Shown here one piece after another: positions 53,326 through 62,351 of a stretch of DNA of 64,000 nt (positions within the stretch are counted from its first letter, which is position 1; each line of letters starts with the position of its first letter). The notes beneath the pieces were generated by a model. It did no database searches. It had not been told where the DNA came from and worked only from the letters and a program-made list of their open reading frames with translations. The stretch comes from Gimesia benthica (lineage in GTDB: Bacteria > Planctomycetota > Planctomycetia > Planctomycetales > Planctomycetaceae): contig NZ_CP043930.1 of NCBI RefSeq assembly GCF_009720525.1, positions 186,001 to 250,000 on the forward strand. Reading direction: 5' to 3'. The position numbers and the translations under genes were made by a program.

Positions 53326-55476
53326 ATGGCAGAAAATCAAGCTGTTTGGGGCATTGAAATAGGACAGGCCGGACTGAAGGCCATCCGACTACGGTATGCC
53401 GAAGCGGCCGACCAGGTTATTGCGGTTGCCTTCGACTATATTCTGCATCCGAAAATTCTCAGCCAGCCCGATGCAGATCCCGAAGAATTGATCAGTCAGG
53501 CACTGGATACATTCCTCTCCCGTAATGAAATCAAGGGAGATGTGATTGCCATCAGCGTTCCGGGGCAGACATCACTGGCCCGTTTCATTCAACTGCCGCC
53601 GGTCCAGTCCAACCGTGTTCCGGAAATCGTCAAGTACGAAGCCAAGCAGCAGATCCCTTTCGCCCTGGAAGATGTCATCTGGGATTACCAGCCTCTGGGA
53701 GGCGGTATCGAAGAGGGGGGCTACATGCTGGATGCCGAAGTCGGCATCTTCGCCATGAAACGAGATCAGGTCCTCAAAACCCTGAAGCCGTTCATTGATC
53801 GTAAAGTCGAAGTGGAACTGATTCAGATCGCACCACTGGGTCTGTACAATACACTCTGCTACGACTCACTCGGCATGCGGGTCGATACCGATTACGACGG
53901 CAACCCGGAAGAGTCATCCATCGTAGTTGACATGGGTGCCGACAGTACCACCTTGATGGTAACGAACGGCAGCAAAATCTGGATCCGTAACGTCCCCATC
54001 GGCGGTAACCATTTCACACGTGCTTTGACCAAGGAAATGAAACTCACCTTTGCCAAAGCGGAACACCTGAAATGTAATGCCACCCGCTCCGAAGATCCCC
54101 GTGCGGTCTTCCAGGCACTGCGTCCCGTGTTCAACGAATACGTCTCGGAAATCCAGCGTTCCATCGGATATTTCTCCAGTGTGAACCGCGAAGCCAAGAT
54201 CTCTAAGGTCTACGGTACCGGCAATGGTTTCAAACTCGCCGGTCTGCAGAAATTCCTGCAGCAGAACCTGCAATACGAAGTTGAACGTCTGGATGACTTC
54301 CAGGGGCTGGTCGGCGATGCCGTCCTCAACGAACCCCTGTTCCAGGACAACATCCTGACTTTCACAGTGCCCTACGGGATCGCCCTGCAGGCACTCAAGC
54401 AGACCATGATTCGCACCACGCTTCTGCCACCGGAAATTGCGACGGCCCGTAAAATCCGCCGCAAGAAACCATGGGCGGTGGTCAGTGCTGCTGCTTTGAT
54501 GGTCGGCCTGTGTATTTCAGCCGTTGGTTACAGCAACGTTGCCAATTCGGTCAGCAAAGATCGCTTTGGGGAAGCAGAAACAAAAGTTAATAACCTCACC
54601 ACACAGGTCTCGGGCTATAAATCCAGCTATGACTCCGCTGCCGGGGAATTCACAACCCTGATCGAAAACGGCAACAAACTGGTCTGGAACCTCGATTCGC
54701 GCGAGAACTGGCTGGAAGTTTACAAGGCCATTGATGAGTGTCTGCCACGTGATGTCGGCGATGAAATCGACAACGAACAGATTGCCAAGAGCAACCGCAT
54801 CAAGTTGCCCGGTATCACAGTCACCCATCACAAAGATCTGGCCCAGTGGTTTGAAAAACTCTCTCCGCAGGCCAAATCGCTGTTGCCACCTATTGATAAA
54901 GAAAAGCCACCCGAAGGTGAAGGCTATGTCTTCACACTGACCGGCGTGCATTACCACAACGATGAATCCAAACCGACAACTGATGTCGGCGTACTCTATG
55001 TGCATGAAACACTACTCAAGAACCTGCAGTCATGGACTGTTAAAAACCCGAATTCTCAACCCGTGGATGTTCGCAAAATGGGGATTTCCCATGCGGTCAT
55101 TCTCAAGGACGAAGTTCGTCCCTTCCAGTACTATCCGTACGGTAAACCACCCGGTATGCGCGGCACGGACGGCGGTATGGGCCGCGGTTTCGCGGGACTG
55201 GGAGGCGGTCAGCCAGGCATGGGAGCGCTTCCGGGAGAAGATGTCGGCTTCGGTTCGTCTCCAATGGGTCCGATGGGACGTCCGGGAGTTCGCCCGCGAC
55301 CACGTCCCGAGAAAGAAACGAAAGTCATCCCGCTGAAGCAGACCACCTTCACGCTGGAGTTCGTCTGGCAACCAATTCCAGTGCTGGAGCGAGAAGAAAA
55401 TCCACCGGAAGCACCTGCTGCTGAAGGAGAAGGGGGAGAGACTCCCGGCGCTGAAGGCGAGGCTCCTCCCGCCTGA
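53326..55476 (+). CDS. PilM-like actin-fold ATPase fused to a PilN-like membrane domain
   Basis: The 716-residue product begins with a PilM-type actin-like domain (about 5-365): IEIGQAGLKAIRL (phosphate-1 loop), AISVPGQTSLARFIQLPP, VVDMGADSTTLMV (second phosphate loop) and GTGNGFKLAGL. A membrane helix at about 386-404, then a coiled stretch and a periplasmic domain, correspond to PilN. After about residue 600 there is a Gly/Met/Pro-rich tail. Normal PilM and PilN are separate proteins of type IV pilus or type II secretion machines. The ribosome site is AGGAG. It starts a three-gene operon with two unknown membrane proteins. Confidence 0.78.
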   Translation: MAENQAVWGIEIGQAGLKAIRLRYAEAADQVIAVAFDYILHPKILSQPDADPEELISQALDTFLSRNEIKGDVIAISVPGQTSLARFIQLPPVQSNRVPEIVKYEAKQQIPFALEDVIWDYQPLGGGIEEGGYMLDAEVGIFAMKRDQVLKTLKPFIDRKVEVELIQIAPLGLYNTLCYDSLGMRVDTDYDGNPEESSIVVDMGADSTTLMVTNGSKIWIRNVPIGGNHFTRALTKEMKLTFAKAEHLKCNATRSEDPRAVFQALRPVFNEYVSEIQRSIGYFSSVNREAKISKVYGTGNGFKLAGLQKFLQQNLQYEVERLDDFQGLVGDAVLNEPLFQDNILTFTVPYGIALQALKQTMIRTTLLPPEIATARKIRRKKPWAVVSAAALMVGLCISAVGYSNVANSVSKDRFGEAETKVNNLTTQVSGYKSSYDSAAGEFTTLIENGNKLVWNLDSRENWLEVYKAIDECLPRDVGDEIDNEQIAKSNRIKLPGITVTHHKDLAQWFEKLSPQAKSLLPPIDKEKPPEGEGYVFTLTGVHYHNDESKPTTDVGVLYVHETLLKNLQSWTVKNPNSQPVDVRKMGISHAVILKDEVRPFQYYPYGKPPGMRGTDGGMGRGFAGLGGGQPGMGALPGEDVGFGSSPMGPMGRPGVRPRPRPEKETKVIPLKQTTFTLEFVWQPIPVLEREENPPEAPAAEGEGGETPGAEGEAPPA

Positions 55477-55573
55477 TCCGCGAAAACGGATTCGACTTTT
55501 GTGATGACTGATTTTGAAGTACAAGTAAAACTGAAAATAAACTGATTCTCTTCGGAGTGTAGAGGAAACCCCA

Positions 55574-57349
55574 ATGGATAAATTGAAACCTCTGATTACT
55601 CATAAATTCTGGATCATCCTGTTCATCGCCCTCATCCTGCCTGTGGTAGGCTGGAGTATGGCAACGGGAAGTCTGGCTAAAGAAATCGATGAGCGTAAAA
55701 CCGCTATCGATAAGGCGTTTACCGATGCCCAGATTCAGCCGAATCCTCCCAATGAGACCTGGTCCAGTGCACTTCGGGAAATCAACAAGAAGAAAGAGAG
55801 CTATATCGGTGAGTCGAATAAGTTCGTCTGGGAAAAGCAGAAAGAACTCTTTGTCTGGCCGCCGGAAATCACACCTCTGATGTCAGATACCCCTTACCGG
55901 GGTGAGATCACCCGTGTACCGCGTAACCTTTATCGTAGTGCCTACAAATTTGAAATCCTGCGTGCACATAAGGCCGCCAATCCCTTTGACATCAAAGATG
56001 GCACAGGACTGGTTCAACTTTCGCCGAATACCATTCCCCACGTTCCCCTGGACAAATGGAAAACCCTGCCTCCGACATCCGAAGAAATGTGGAACGCCCA
56101 GGAAGATGTCTGGCTGGTCACATCCATTCTGGAAGCGATCGCCAAAGTCAATAAAGGTGCAGCCAACATCAGTGAATCCCCGGTACGTCAGATTTCCGTT
56201 CTGGAACTGCGTGGTGGAACTCCCGGTGATGACGGCAGTGCTCCGGCCGGCGGCGACATGGAAGGAATGGGGGGCATGGATCCCGAAATGATGGCTGGCG
56301 GTGGTGGCATGTTTGGCGGGGGCAGCGGTGGTGCTGGTCCCGGTGCAGGCATGGACGGTGGCCGCGATGGCACACTCTCCATCGATGTCGATATGGACTT
56401 AATGAAGATCTTTGGTAACAACGTCGACGGCTCCGCCGGAGGTGGAGAAGGAGATATGGGTGGAGACATGTCCGCCGAAGGCATGGGCATGGTACCCGGT
56501 GGTATGGGAGGCGGCATGGGCGGCCAGTCCCAAAACCTGAAACGCTATTATAATGAGGAAGAAGACCTCCCCTATAAAACGCGCGCCTTTTATCTCAAAG
56601 CAACAATCCAGTCTTCCAAACTTCCAGATCTGCTGGCATCCCTGAGCAGCATGCCCTGGCCGACCAAAATTGTTCGCGTCCAGATGGCTTCGATGTACTC
56701 GGACAACATGCAGCCGATCGTCGCCAACGCAGGCGGTGGAGCCATGCGGGGCGGTGCCATGGGAGGCTCCGGTGCTGCAGGAGGCTTCGGTGCCGAATCT
56801 GGTTTTGGCAACGATAACTTTGGCTTACCTGGTGCAGGCGTGTCTGGTGGTTTTGGAATGGAAGCGGAAGCCGGAGGCGTTCCTGGTTCCGGTCTTCAAC
56901 CCGGTGCGGAAAACCGCAGCTTGCTCGATGCAGCGATGAACGACCCGGAACTGGCAGTCGTCACTGTCGCCGGACTGATGACGCTTTATAAACCATATGT
57001 ACCACCCGAAGGTGCTGAAGTAGCAGAACAGACTGATGGAAATCAGCAACCTGCCGGAGAAGCAGATGCAGCAACCGAAGGGCAGCCGGGCGATCCTGCT
57101 GCGACAGATGCTCCAGCAACAGATACTCCAGCGACTCCCGGTCAACCAGCAGCCTCAGGCCTGGCAACTCCAGGAACGACACCTGGTCAACCGGCAACGC
57201 CCCCCGCAACTCAGGGAGATACTCCCGCAGAGCCAGCGGACGGTAATAACAGTCCCCCTGCAGCAGAACCTGATGCAGGCACACAACCAGATGCATCCCA
57301 GCCGTCACCGCAGAACGAAACACCTGCTGAACCTGCTGGAAACCAGTAA
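55574..57349 (+). CDS. Single-pass membrane protein with Gly/Met-rich and Pro/Thr-rich regions
   Basis: The 591-residue product has one N-terminal membrane helix (about residues 12-31), a helical domain to about 210, a Gly/Met-rich stretch (about 215-325, with repeated MGG and GMG units), then a mixed region with more Gly and a long Pro/Ala/Thr/Gln-rich tail (about 490-591). From its place after the PilM-PilN-like gene it could fill the PilO role (one helix, periplasmic domain), but I see no sequence support for PilO itself. The ribosome site is GTAGAGGAAACCCC before the ATG. Unknown family. Confidence 0.6.
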   Translation: MDKLKPLITHKFWIILFIALILPVVGWSMATGSLAKEIDERKTAIDKAFTDAQIQPNPPNETWSSALREINKKKESYIGESNKFVWEKQKELFVWPPEITPLMSDTPYRGEITRVPRNLYRSAYKFEILRAHKAANPFDIKDGTGLVQLSPNTIPHVPLDKWKTLPPTSEEMWNAQEDVWLVTSILEAIAKVNKGAANISESPVRQISVLELRGGTPGDDGSAPAGGDMEGMGGMDPEMMAGGGGMFGGGSGGAGPGAGMDGGRDGTLSIDVDMDLMKIFGNNVDGSAGGGEGDMGGDMSAEGMGMVPGGMGGGMGGQSQNLKRYYNEEEDLPYKTRAFYLKATIQSSKLPDLLASLSSMPWPTKIVRVQMASMYSDNMQPIVANAGGGAMRGGAMGGSGAAGGFGAESGFGNDNFGLPGAGVSGGFGMEAEAGGVPGSGLQPGAENRSLLDAAMNDPELAVVTVAGLMTLYKPYVPPEGAEVAEQTDGNQQPAGEADAATEGQPGDPAATDAPATDTPATPGQPAASGLATPGTTPGQPATPPATQGDTPAEPADGNNSPPAAEPDAGTQPDASQPSPQNETPAEPAGNQ

Positions 57350-57414
57350 TGTAAGATTGATCTGAACCTGAAGTTAATCAGAGACAGTAAAACTCACTTA
57401 ACGGAGAAGGTCCC

Positions 57415-59619
57415 GTGAAAAACCTGATGTCCAATCTCAAAGGAATGAATTACAAAGAATTTGCAGTGAACCATGCGGAAAAAATCGTATTGGGCTTCGT
57501 TGCATTGTTTGTACTCTTCGCCATCTTTACCTCCAAATGGTCGACCGAACAACGGACTCCACAGGAGTTAATCCAGAAGGTGGATACCTCTGAGTCCATG
57601 GTGGCTAACAGCCAGTGGCCTGAGGACAAACGGAAAGAATTCCTCAAACAGGATGACTTACGGGAAAAAGTGAAAAAGCTGATGATCGATGGCGTCGAAG
57701 CTTCGCCTTATGCTTTTTCTACCCCACTGGATTATCAGATCTACGCTAAAAAAGAACGCGCCAAAGAAGTGGACTGGCTCCCCGTGGAAGACCTGGTCGC
57801 CTCTTACGGACGTTTCATCATGATGACTCGTCCTGTTGACGCAACCACAGAAGAGGGAGCAGAAGGTTCAGAGTCTGGTACCGAAACTGAAAAAGCTAAA
57901 CCGGATGAACCGGAATATGATCAATTCAAGCGTCGTACTACGACTGCCGGAATGGGCATGGATGGCATGGGCGGTCCCGGTTCTCCCACTGGTCTGACCT
58001 TCGGTGCGATTCCTGGCGAAGCTGAAATGATGGCCGCTGGTCCTGGTGGTTATGATCCGGGAATGGTTCCTCCCGAAATGGTAGGCGGCGCATTGCCGGA
58101 AGACCCTGCCATGATGGGCGCGGAAGGGATGGGCGGCATGGGAATGGCTGGCCCGGCCCGCGAAGGACGTGGTCTGCGGTTTGTTGCCGTCCGCGGTGTC
58201 TTCGACCTGGCCACACAGCAGGATAAACTGGAACGTTCACTGGGTGATGCCTACTCTCTGCAGAACATGCAGACCGGCAAACTGCTGGAATTCCTCGATT
58301 TCGAACTGGAACGCAAGAAAGCCGTCTCCGGTGCAGATCCCTGGGCTGGTCCCTGGGAAAAAGTCGATATCGATGTAGCCATTGAGACTCTCAACCAAAG
58401 CTCTGATTTCGATCCCGAAGTCGTCAACACAGGTATTACCGACCGGGTTTTCACCATGCCACTCCCCAGCCGTATCGCTGGATTCTGGTACAAGGTCGCT
58501 ACACACCCCCGTGTTGAAAACTTCACCCTCAGCCAGGAGGAAATCGAACAGGAACTGGAAATCAATCGTCGCTTCCTGGATCAGTACAAGAAAACACATG
58601 CGAGTGAACGCGTCTTCAAAGAAAAGCAGAAAGGGTTCTCCACCCTGCAGCTTGACATGCGTGGCATTCGCAGCGACTTCATGTACGGCAGCCAGCCCGA
58701 AGCCATGGAGAACGTTTTCAGTGGCATGGTCGATGACATGAGACAGCAGCGTCCCGGCGAAGCCTTCGATGAAAAGAAATTCGTTCAGAAACTGAAAGCG
58801 AATGTGAGTGCCGCAGGTCGTCTGTTGCTGTTCCGTTACTTCGACTTTGACCTCACTCCCGGTGCGACCTACAAATATCGCGTCCGGCTGGTCGTGCGAA
58901 ATCCAAACTACCAGCGTCCCATCGAAGAAGTGGTCCTGCCGGCTGTCGCTGAAGGGGAAACCCGTATGACTCCCTGGAGTAACGAAACCGCTGCGGTTAC
59001 TGCTGAAGAAGATGTGCACTACTATCTGGAAAGTGTCCGACCTCCTCGGGGCATCAACGGCAAGACGGCGAACTTCGAAGTCTTCCAGTGGTACCCCAAA
59101 ACCGGAACGACGATTCACTCTGTCCTGAAAACAGCCGTGGGTGAAGAGATCGGTGGTGAGCAGGTTGCTGAACTGTACGACGTCGCTAAAGAAGAATTCG
59201 ACGAAAAAGCAACTGTCGAATTTGATACACAGAACTACCTGGTCGATGCCGTGGCTTCACCTTCCATTCGTCTGGAAGACCACCCGGACCTCAACCTGCC
59301 GGCGAACACACGCGGCAATCTGCCCATCGATGCAGAAGCCATTATCGTGGATAACTTCGGCAATCTGAAAACCTCATTGCCAGCAGCCGCTTCACGCGAC
59401 TACGAGACTGTTAAAACCCGCTTCGGTCGGGAACGCAAGAGTCTTGAATGGGTTAAGGAAGCCACCGAAGCCCGTGAAACAGCTCCCACTGATGGCATGG
59501 AATTCGGTCTGGAAAGCATGAGTGCTGACTTTGCCGGAATCGAAGCAGAGATGATGGCGCCCACTCAGAAGAGTAAGAAGAACAAACGGAAACGGAATCC
59601 GATTCGCGTCGGACCGTAA
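57415..59619 (+). CDS. Single-pass membrane protein with Gly/Met-rich region, third gene of the pilM-like operon
   Basis: The 734-residue product starts at GTG with GGAG about nine bases upstream. It has a membrane helix at about 25-42, an acidic helical domain, a Gly/Met-rich stretch (about 180-250, with GMGGMGMAG units) like those in the two genes before it, then a large soluble domain (about 255-660) and a Lys/Arg-rich end. No family is recognised. The shared low-complexity type and the single terminator after it suggest that the three products work in one envelope complex, perhaps a pilus or secretion platform. Confidence 0.6.
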   Translation: MKNLMSNLKGMNYKEFAVNHAEKIVLGFVALFVLFAIFTSKWSTEQRTPQELIQKVDTSESMVANSQWPEDKRKEFLKQDDLREKVKKLMIDGVEASPYAFSTPLDYQIYAKKERAKEVDWLPVEDLVASYGRFIMMTRPVDATTEEGAEGSESGTETEKAKPDEPEYDQFKRRTTTAGMGMDGMGGPGSPTGLTFGAIPGEAEMMAAGPGGYDPGMVPPEMVGGALPEDPAMMGAEGMGGMGMAGPAREGRGLRFVAVRGVFDLATQQDKLERSLGDAYSLQNMQTGKLLEFLDFELERKKAVSGADPWAGPWEKVDIDVAIETLNQSSDFDPEVVNTGITDRVFTMPLPSRIAGFWYKVATHPRVENFTLSQEEIEQELEINRRFLDQYKKTHASERVFKEKQKGFSTLQLDMRGIRSDFMYGSQPEAMENVFSGMVDDMRQQRPGEAFDEKKFVQKLKANVSAAGRLLLFRYFDFDLTPGATYKYRVRLVVRNPNYQRPIEEVVLPAVAEGETRMTPWSNETAAVTAEEDVHYYLESVRPPRGINGKTANFEVFQWYPKTGTTIHSVLKTAVGEEIGGEQVAELYDVAKEEFDEKATVEFDTQNYLVDAVASPSIRLEDHPDLNLPANTRGNLPIDAEAIIVDNFGNLKTSLPAAASRDYETVKTRFGRERKSLEWVKEATEARETAPTDGMEFGLESMSADFAGIEAEMMAPTQKSKKNKRKRNPIRVGP

Positions 59620-59642
59620 TCTTTCGAGTTCTGGATAATACC

Positions 59643-59679
59643 AAAGGGAAGTGGCTTCAGTGCCACTTCCCTTTTTTTC
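59643..59679 (+). terminator. Rho-independent terminator after the pilM-like operon
   Basis: A 13-base perfect stem (AAAGGGAAGTGGC 59643-59655, GCCACTTCCCTTT 59662-59674) with loop TTCAGT is followed by more T, giving a run of seven or so. It lies about 24 bases after the last stop codon of the operon. Confidence 0.93.
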
Positions 59680-59735
59680 TGCGCATACGATTACGGTAGA
59701 GAGCGTACCATAGGCTCAGTTGAACACGGGGGAAC

Positions 59736-61154
59736 CTAACAGGTTCCGGACAGCAGCACTTCATCGGTTTTACCGAGGAGCAGTTCCCGCATCTCTGCTG
59801 CGATAAAAAAGGAACCCGTCACGCAGATCAAAGTTTTATCTGTCGCTTCTGACCTGGCGCGCGACCAGGCGGCTTCGGGACTGGCAGTCACGACCAGTTC
59901 AGACGCGTTCCCGATCTCCCCTTGAATCGATCGAGTGATCTCATGCAGTTCCTCTACAGGAATCCGCCGCGGGTTGGAAAGATATTGTGTCAGAATTACT
60001 ATCTGGAAATGAGGCAGCAGTGTTCTTAACATCTCCTGCACATCCTTGTCCCGCGTGACCGCGAAAATCAGCACCCGGTCCGGTTCAGAAAAACCGGCCG
60101 ACAGTGTATCAACCAAAGCCTGAATAGAAGCACCATTATGTGCTGTATCCAGAACAACGGGAGGCTGCTTCTGCACCAGTTCAACGCGGGCGGGCCATTT
60201 CAGGTCGGCCATCCCTTTACGTAACAGATCCAACGGGATCTCGACTCCCTGTTGACGCAGATAGTCCAGAACGGTCACCGCCAGAGTCGCATTGATCGCC
60301 TGATGCGCACCCAGCAGGCTCACTGGAATCTGCTCCAGCCTGGACCAGGGGGTTAGCACTTCAACCTGCTGACAGGGAAGTCCGGTTGCCGCTGACAGCA
60401 CCGGCATTTCAGCTGCTTCCACTGACCTTCCGGAAAAGTCCCGCTGCATCAAATAGAGCGGAGCCTGTTTCTCCTGGCTGATTTCCTCCAGCACGGCAAT
60501 CGCCTCAGGCTGGGTGACACCACTGAAGACTGGAATCCCCGCTTTGATAATCCCCGCCTTTTCACGGGTAATCTGTTCGATTGTATTTCCCAGCAGGGCG
60601 GTGTGATCGTAGCTGATATTCGTGATGACTGTCACCAGAGGCGAACAGACATTCGTCGAATCCAGTCGACCTCCCAGACCGACTTCCATGACCGCGAAGT
60701 CAACCGACTGACGGGCAAACTGCATCCAGGCCAGAGCTGTCGTCAGCTCAAAAAATGTCGGGCTCAGACCAGTCTCTGCCTGGTCCATTTGCGCAACGAC
60801 CTGGGAAAGCTCACTTACCAGCTCTACCAGTTCTTCCTGCTCCATCTGCTGACCATTGACCAGAATCCGTTCTTCGTAACGAGTCACGTGTGGAGAAGTA
60901 AACAGTCCCACGCGATAGCCGGCTGCTGAAAGCATTTCTGCCATCATTACCGAAGTAGAACCTTTTCCTTTGGTTCCGGCGACATGAATCGTGGGGACCC
61001 GATTCTGAGGATTCCCCAGAAGATTCAATAACGCCTCCATTCGGCTCAATTTGAAATCCTGGGTGGAATACTTGCTACTCCCCATCCGTTCATAATTGAG
61101 ACGACCAAATAGAAAGTCCAGACTCTGCTGGTATCTTTCTGCCAAGACTCCCAT
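59736..61154 (-). CDS. folC: Folylpolyglutamate synthase/dihydrofolate synthase
   Basis: The 472-residue product has the FolC layout: TIHVAGTKGKGSTSVMMAEML as the P-loop, GLFTSPHVTRYEERILVNG, TFFELTTALAWMQFA, MEVGLGGRLDSTNV, the ISYDHTALLGNTIEQITREKAGIIK block and DTAHNGAS near 340. It adds glutamate to dihydropteroate or folates. C1 metabolism is thus represented twice in the window, with fhcB. Length is in the usual range. It is convergent with the pilM-like operon. Confidence 0.93.
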   Translation of the reverse strand: MGVLAERYQQSLDFLFGRLNYERMGSSKYSTQDFKLSRMEALLNLLGNPQNRVPTIHVAGTKGKGSTSVMMAEMLSAAGYRVGLFTSPHVTRYEERILVNGQQMEQEELVELVSELSQVVAQMDQAETGLSPTFFELTTALAWMQFARQSVDFAVMEVGLGGRLDSTNVCSPLVTVITNISYDHTALLGNTIEQITREKAGIIKAGIPVFSGVTQPEAIAVLEEISQEKQAPLYLMQRDFSGRSVEAAEMPVLSAATGLPCQQVEVLTPWSRLEQIPVSLLGAHQAINATLAVTVLDYLRQQGVEIPLDLLRKGMADLKWPARVELVQKQPPVVLDTAHNGASIQALVDTLSAGFSEPDRVLIFAVTRDKDVQEMLRTLLPHFQIVILTQYLSNPRRIPVEELHEITRSIQGEIGNASELVVTASPEAAWSRARSEATDKTLICVTGSFFIAAEMRELLLGKTDEVLLSGTC

Positions 61155-61354
61155 GTCAGGCAGTTTCCTTATCTAACGCTGAAAATTGATCTGTTCACAC
61201 TCAGGATTCCAGTCAGTTCAACCACAATCCCGATTCTTGTTCACTTCTGGCTGATATTATAGTCAGCCCCTTTTCCGATGTAGACCGTGAGGTATACAAT
61301 CCAGCAAAGAATTTCACAACCGCCACACCGTCAGAACAACAGGGTGAACAGAAA

Positions 61355-61843
61355 ATGAGTATCGATATCGCCACCATCCCCGAACTGCTCAAGTTTAACC
61401 GGGCCATGACCTTAAAAATATTGGATGAAATCAGTGAGTTCTCCGATCCGACGAGCGCACTGACCTTTAGACCTGGCCCCGGACGGGCACATATCGCCTG
61501 GCAGATTATGCATCTGGGCATTACGGAGGAGCTTTTCGCCTCACAGCGTCTGCGCTCAACAGATTCGTCCCTTACTCAATGGTTCGATTCGTACCAGAAA
61601 GGGACTAACGCCAGCGACGAAATCCCCTCGATCGACACCATTCGTTCGGTGTTGAGTGAATCCCGGGAAAATGTCCTCGATGCAATCTCTCAGATCACCG
61701 CAGCTGATCTGGAAACGGTTCCTGCAGGATTGAGTGAGCGTGGCTGGACCAATCAGATGGCATTACAGATTCTCTGCTGGCATGAGCCACACCATCAGGG
61801 GCAGGCCCATTTAACATTGAACTCCTGGAAAGCGCAACAGTAA
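61355..61843 (+). CDS. DinB-family protein
   Basis: The 162-residue product is a four-helix bundle of the DinB/YfiT type. The three metal-binding His are visible: IAWQIMHLG near residue 53, and CWHEPHHQGQAHL near 142-150. Members include thiol-dependent transferases and putative metal enzymes, and most are of unknown function. The ATG has weak Shine-Dalgarno complement. It is separate from its neighbours, being divergent from folC. Confidence 0.75.
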   Translation: MSIDIATIPELLKFNRAMTLKILDEISEFSDPTSALTFRPGPGRAHIAWQIMHLGITEELFASQRLRSTDSSLTQWFDSYQKGTNASDEIPSIDTIRSVLSESRENVLDAISQITAADLETVPAGLSERGWTNQMALQILCWHEPHHQGQAHLTLNSWKAQQ

Positions 61844-62004
61844 TTTCCAGGACTGTCTTCTGACAGAGCAGGGTACTGCTGAATCGCTATTGACAATATC
61901 CTGGTATCCACCGACAGTACGGCTTGGATACCAGGACATTTTTGCTGAAGAGATTCCACCTGAAGTGAGCCTTTGCACCTCTTTCAGTTGAAGGATCAGT
62001 GATC

Positions 62005-62337
62005 ATGAGTTCGATCAATCCCGGAGCTGTCAATATTAACAGCTCATTCGCGGGTGCCCAGCGTAGTGATGCCACAGCCGAAAAACAGAAGTCTGATTCG
62101 GCGCAACGCAGTGGTGAGATCACCCAGAAAGAGATTACCGATCACCAACTGCACGATGTCGGTGACGCTGACAAATCCGGAGACCGCGATGCCGACGGAC
62201 GCATGCCTCTGGGTTATGATGAAGGCGACGGTCAGGAACACCCACCTGGCAAGGACCAGCAGAGCGAAGAGGAGCATCCCCGACGGACTCCCGACGCAGA
62301 CGGCACTCTCGGAACACATCTCGATCTGGATGCCTGA
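62005..62337 (+). CDS. Small acidic hydrophilic protein
   Basis: I use the ATG at 62005, with AGGA nine bases upstream (110 residues); a GTG two codons earlier is too close to the ribosome site. The product is very hydrophilic, rich in Asp, Gly, Gln, Glu and Lys, with no membrane segment or signal peptide, and looks intrinsically disordered. No family is recognised. Its end is 14 bases from the end of the convergent cpaE gene. Confidence 0.45.
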   Translation: MSSINPGAVNINSSFAGAQRSDATAEKQKSDSAQRSGEITQKEITDHQLHDVGDADKSGDRDADGRMPLGYDEGDGQEHPPGKDQQSEEEHPRRTPDADGTLGTHLDLDA

Positions 62338-62351
62338 GGGTGTGCGGCAAC

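Noticed and set aside
56188-56517. Proline-rich antisense frame opposite the Gly/Met-rich region
   Set aside because: A Gly/Met-coding strand automatically gives Pro/His-rich frames on the other strand; no independent support.
56220-56530. Gly/Met-rich tract considered as tandem DNA repeat or collagen-like sequence
   Set aside because: Units are not of fixed length and lack Gly-x-y periodicity; it is protein-level low complexity rather than a repeat array.
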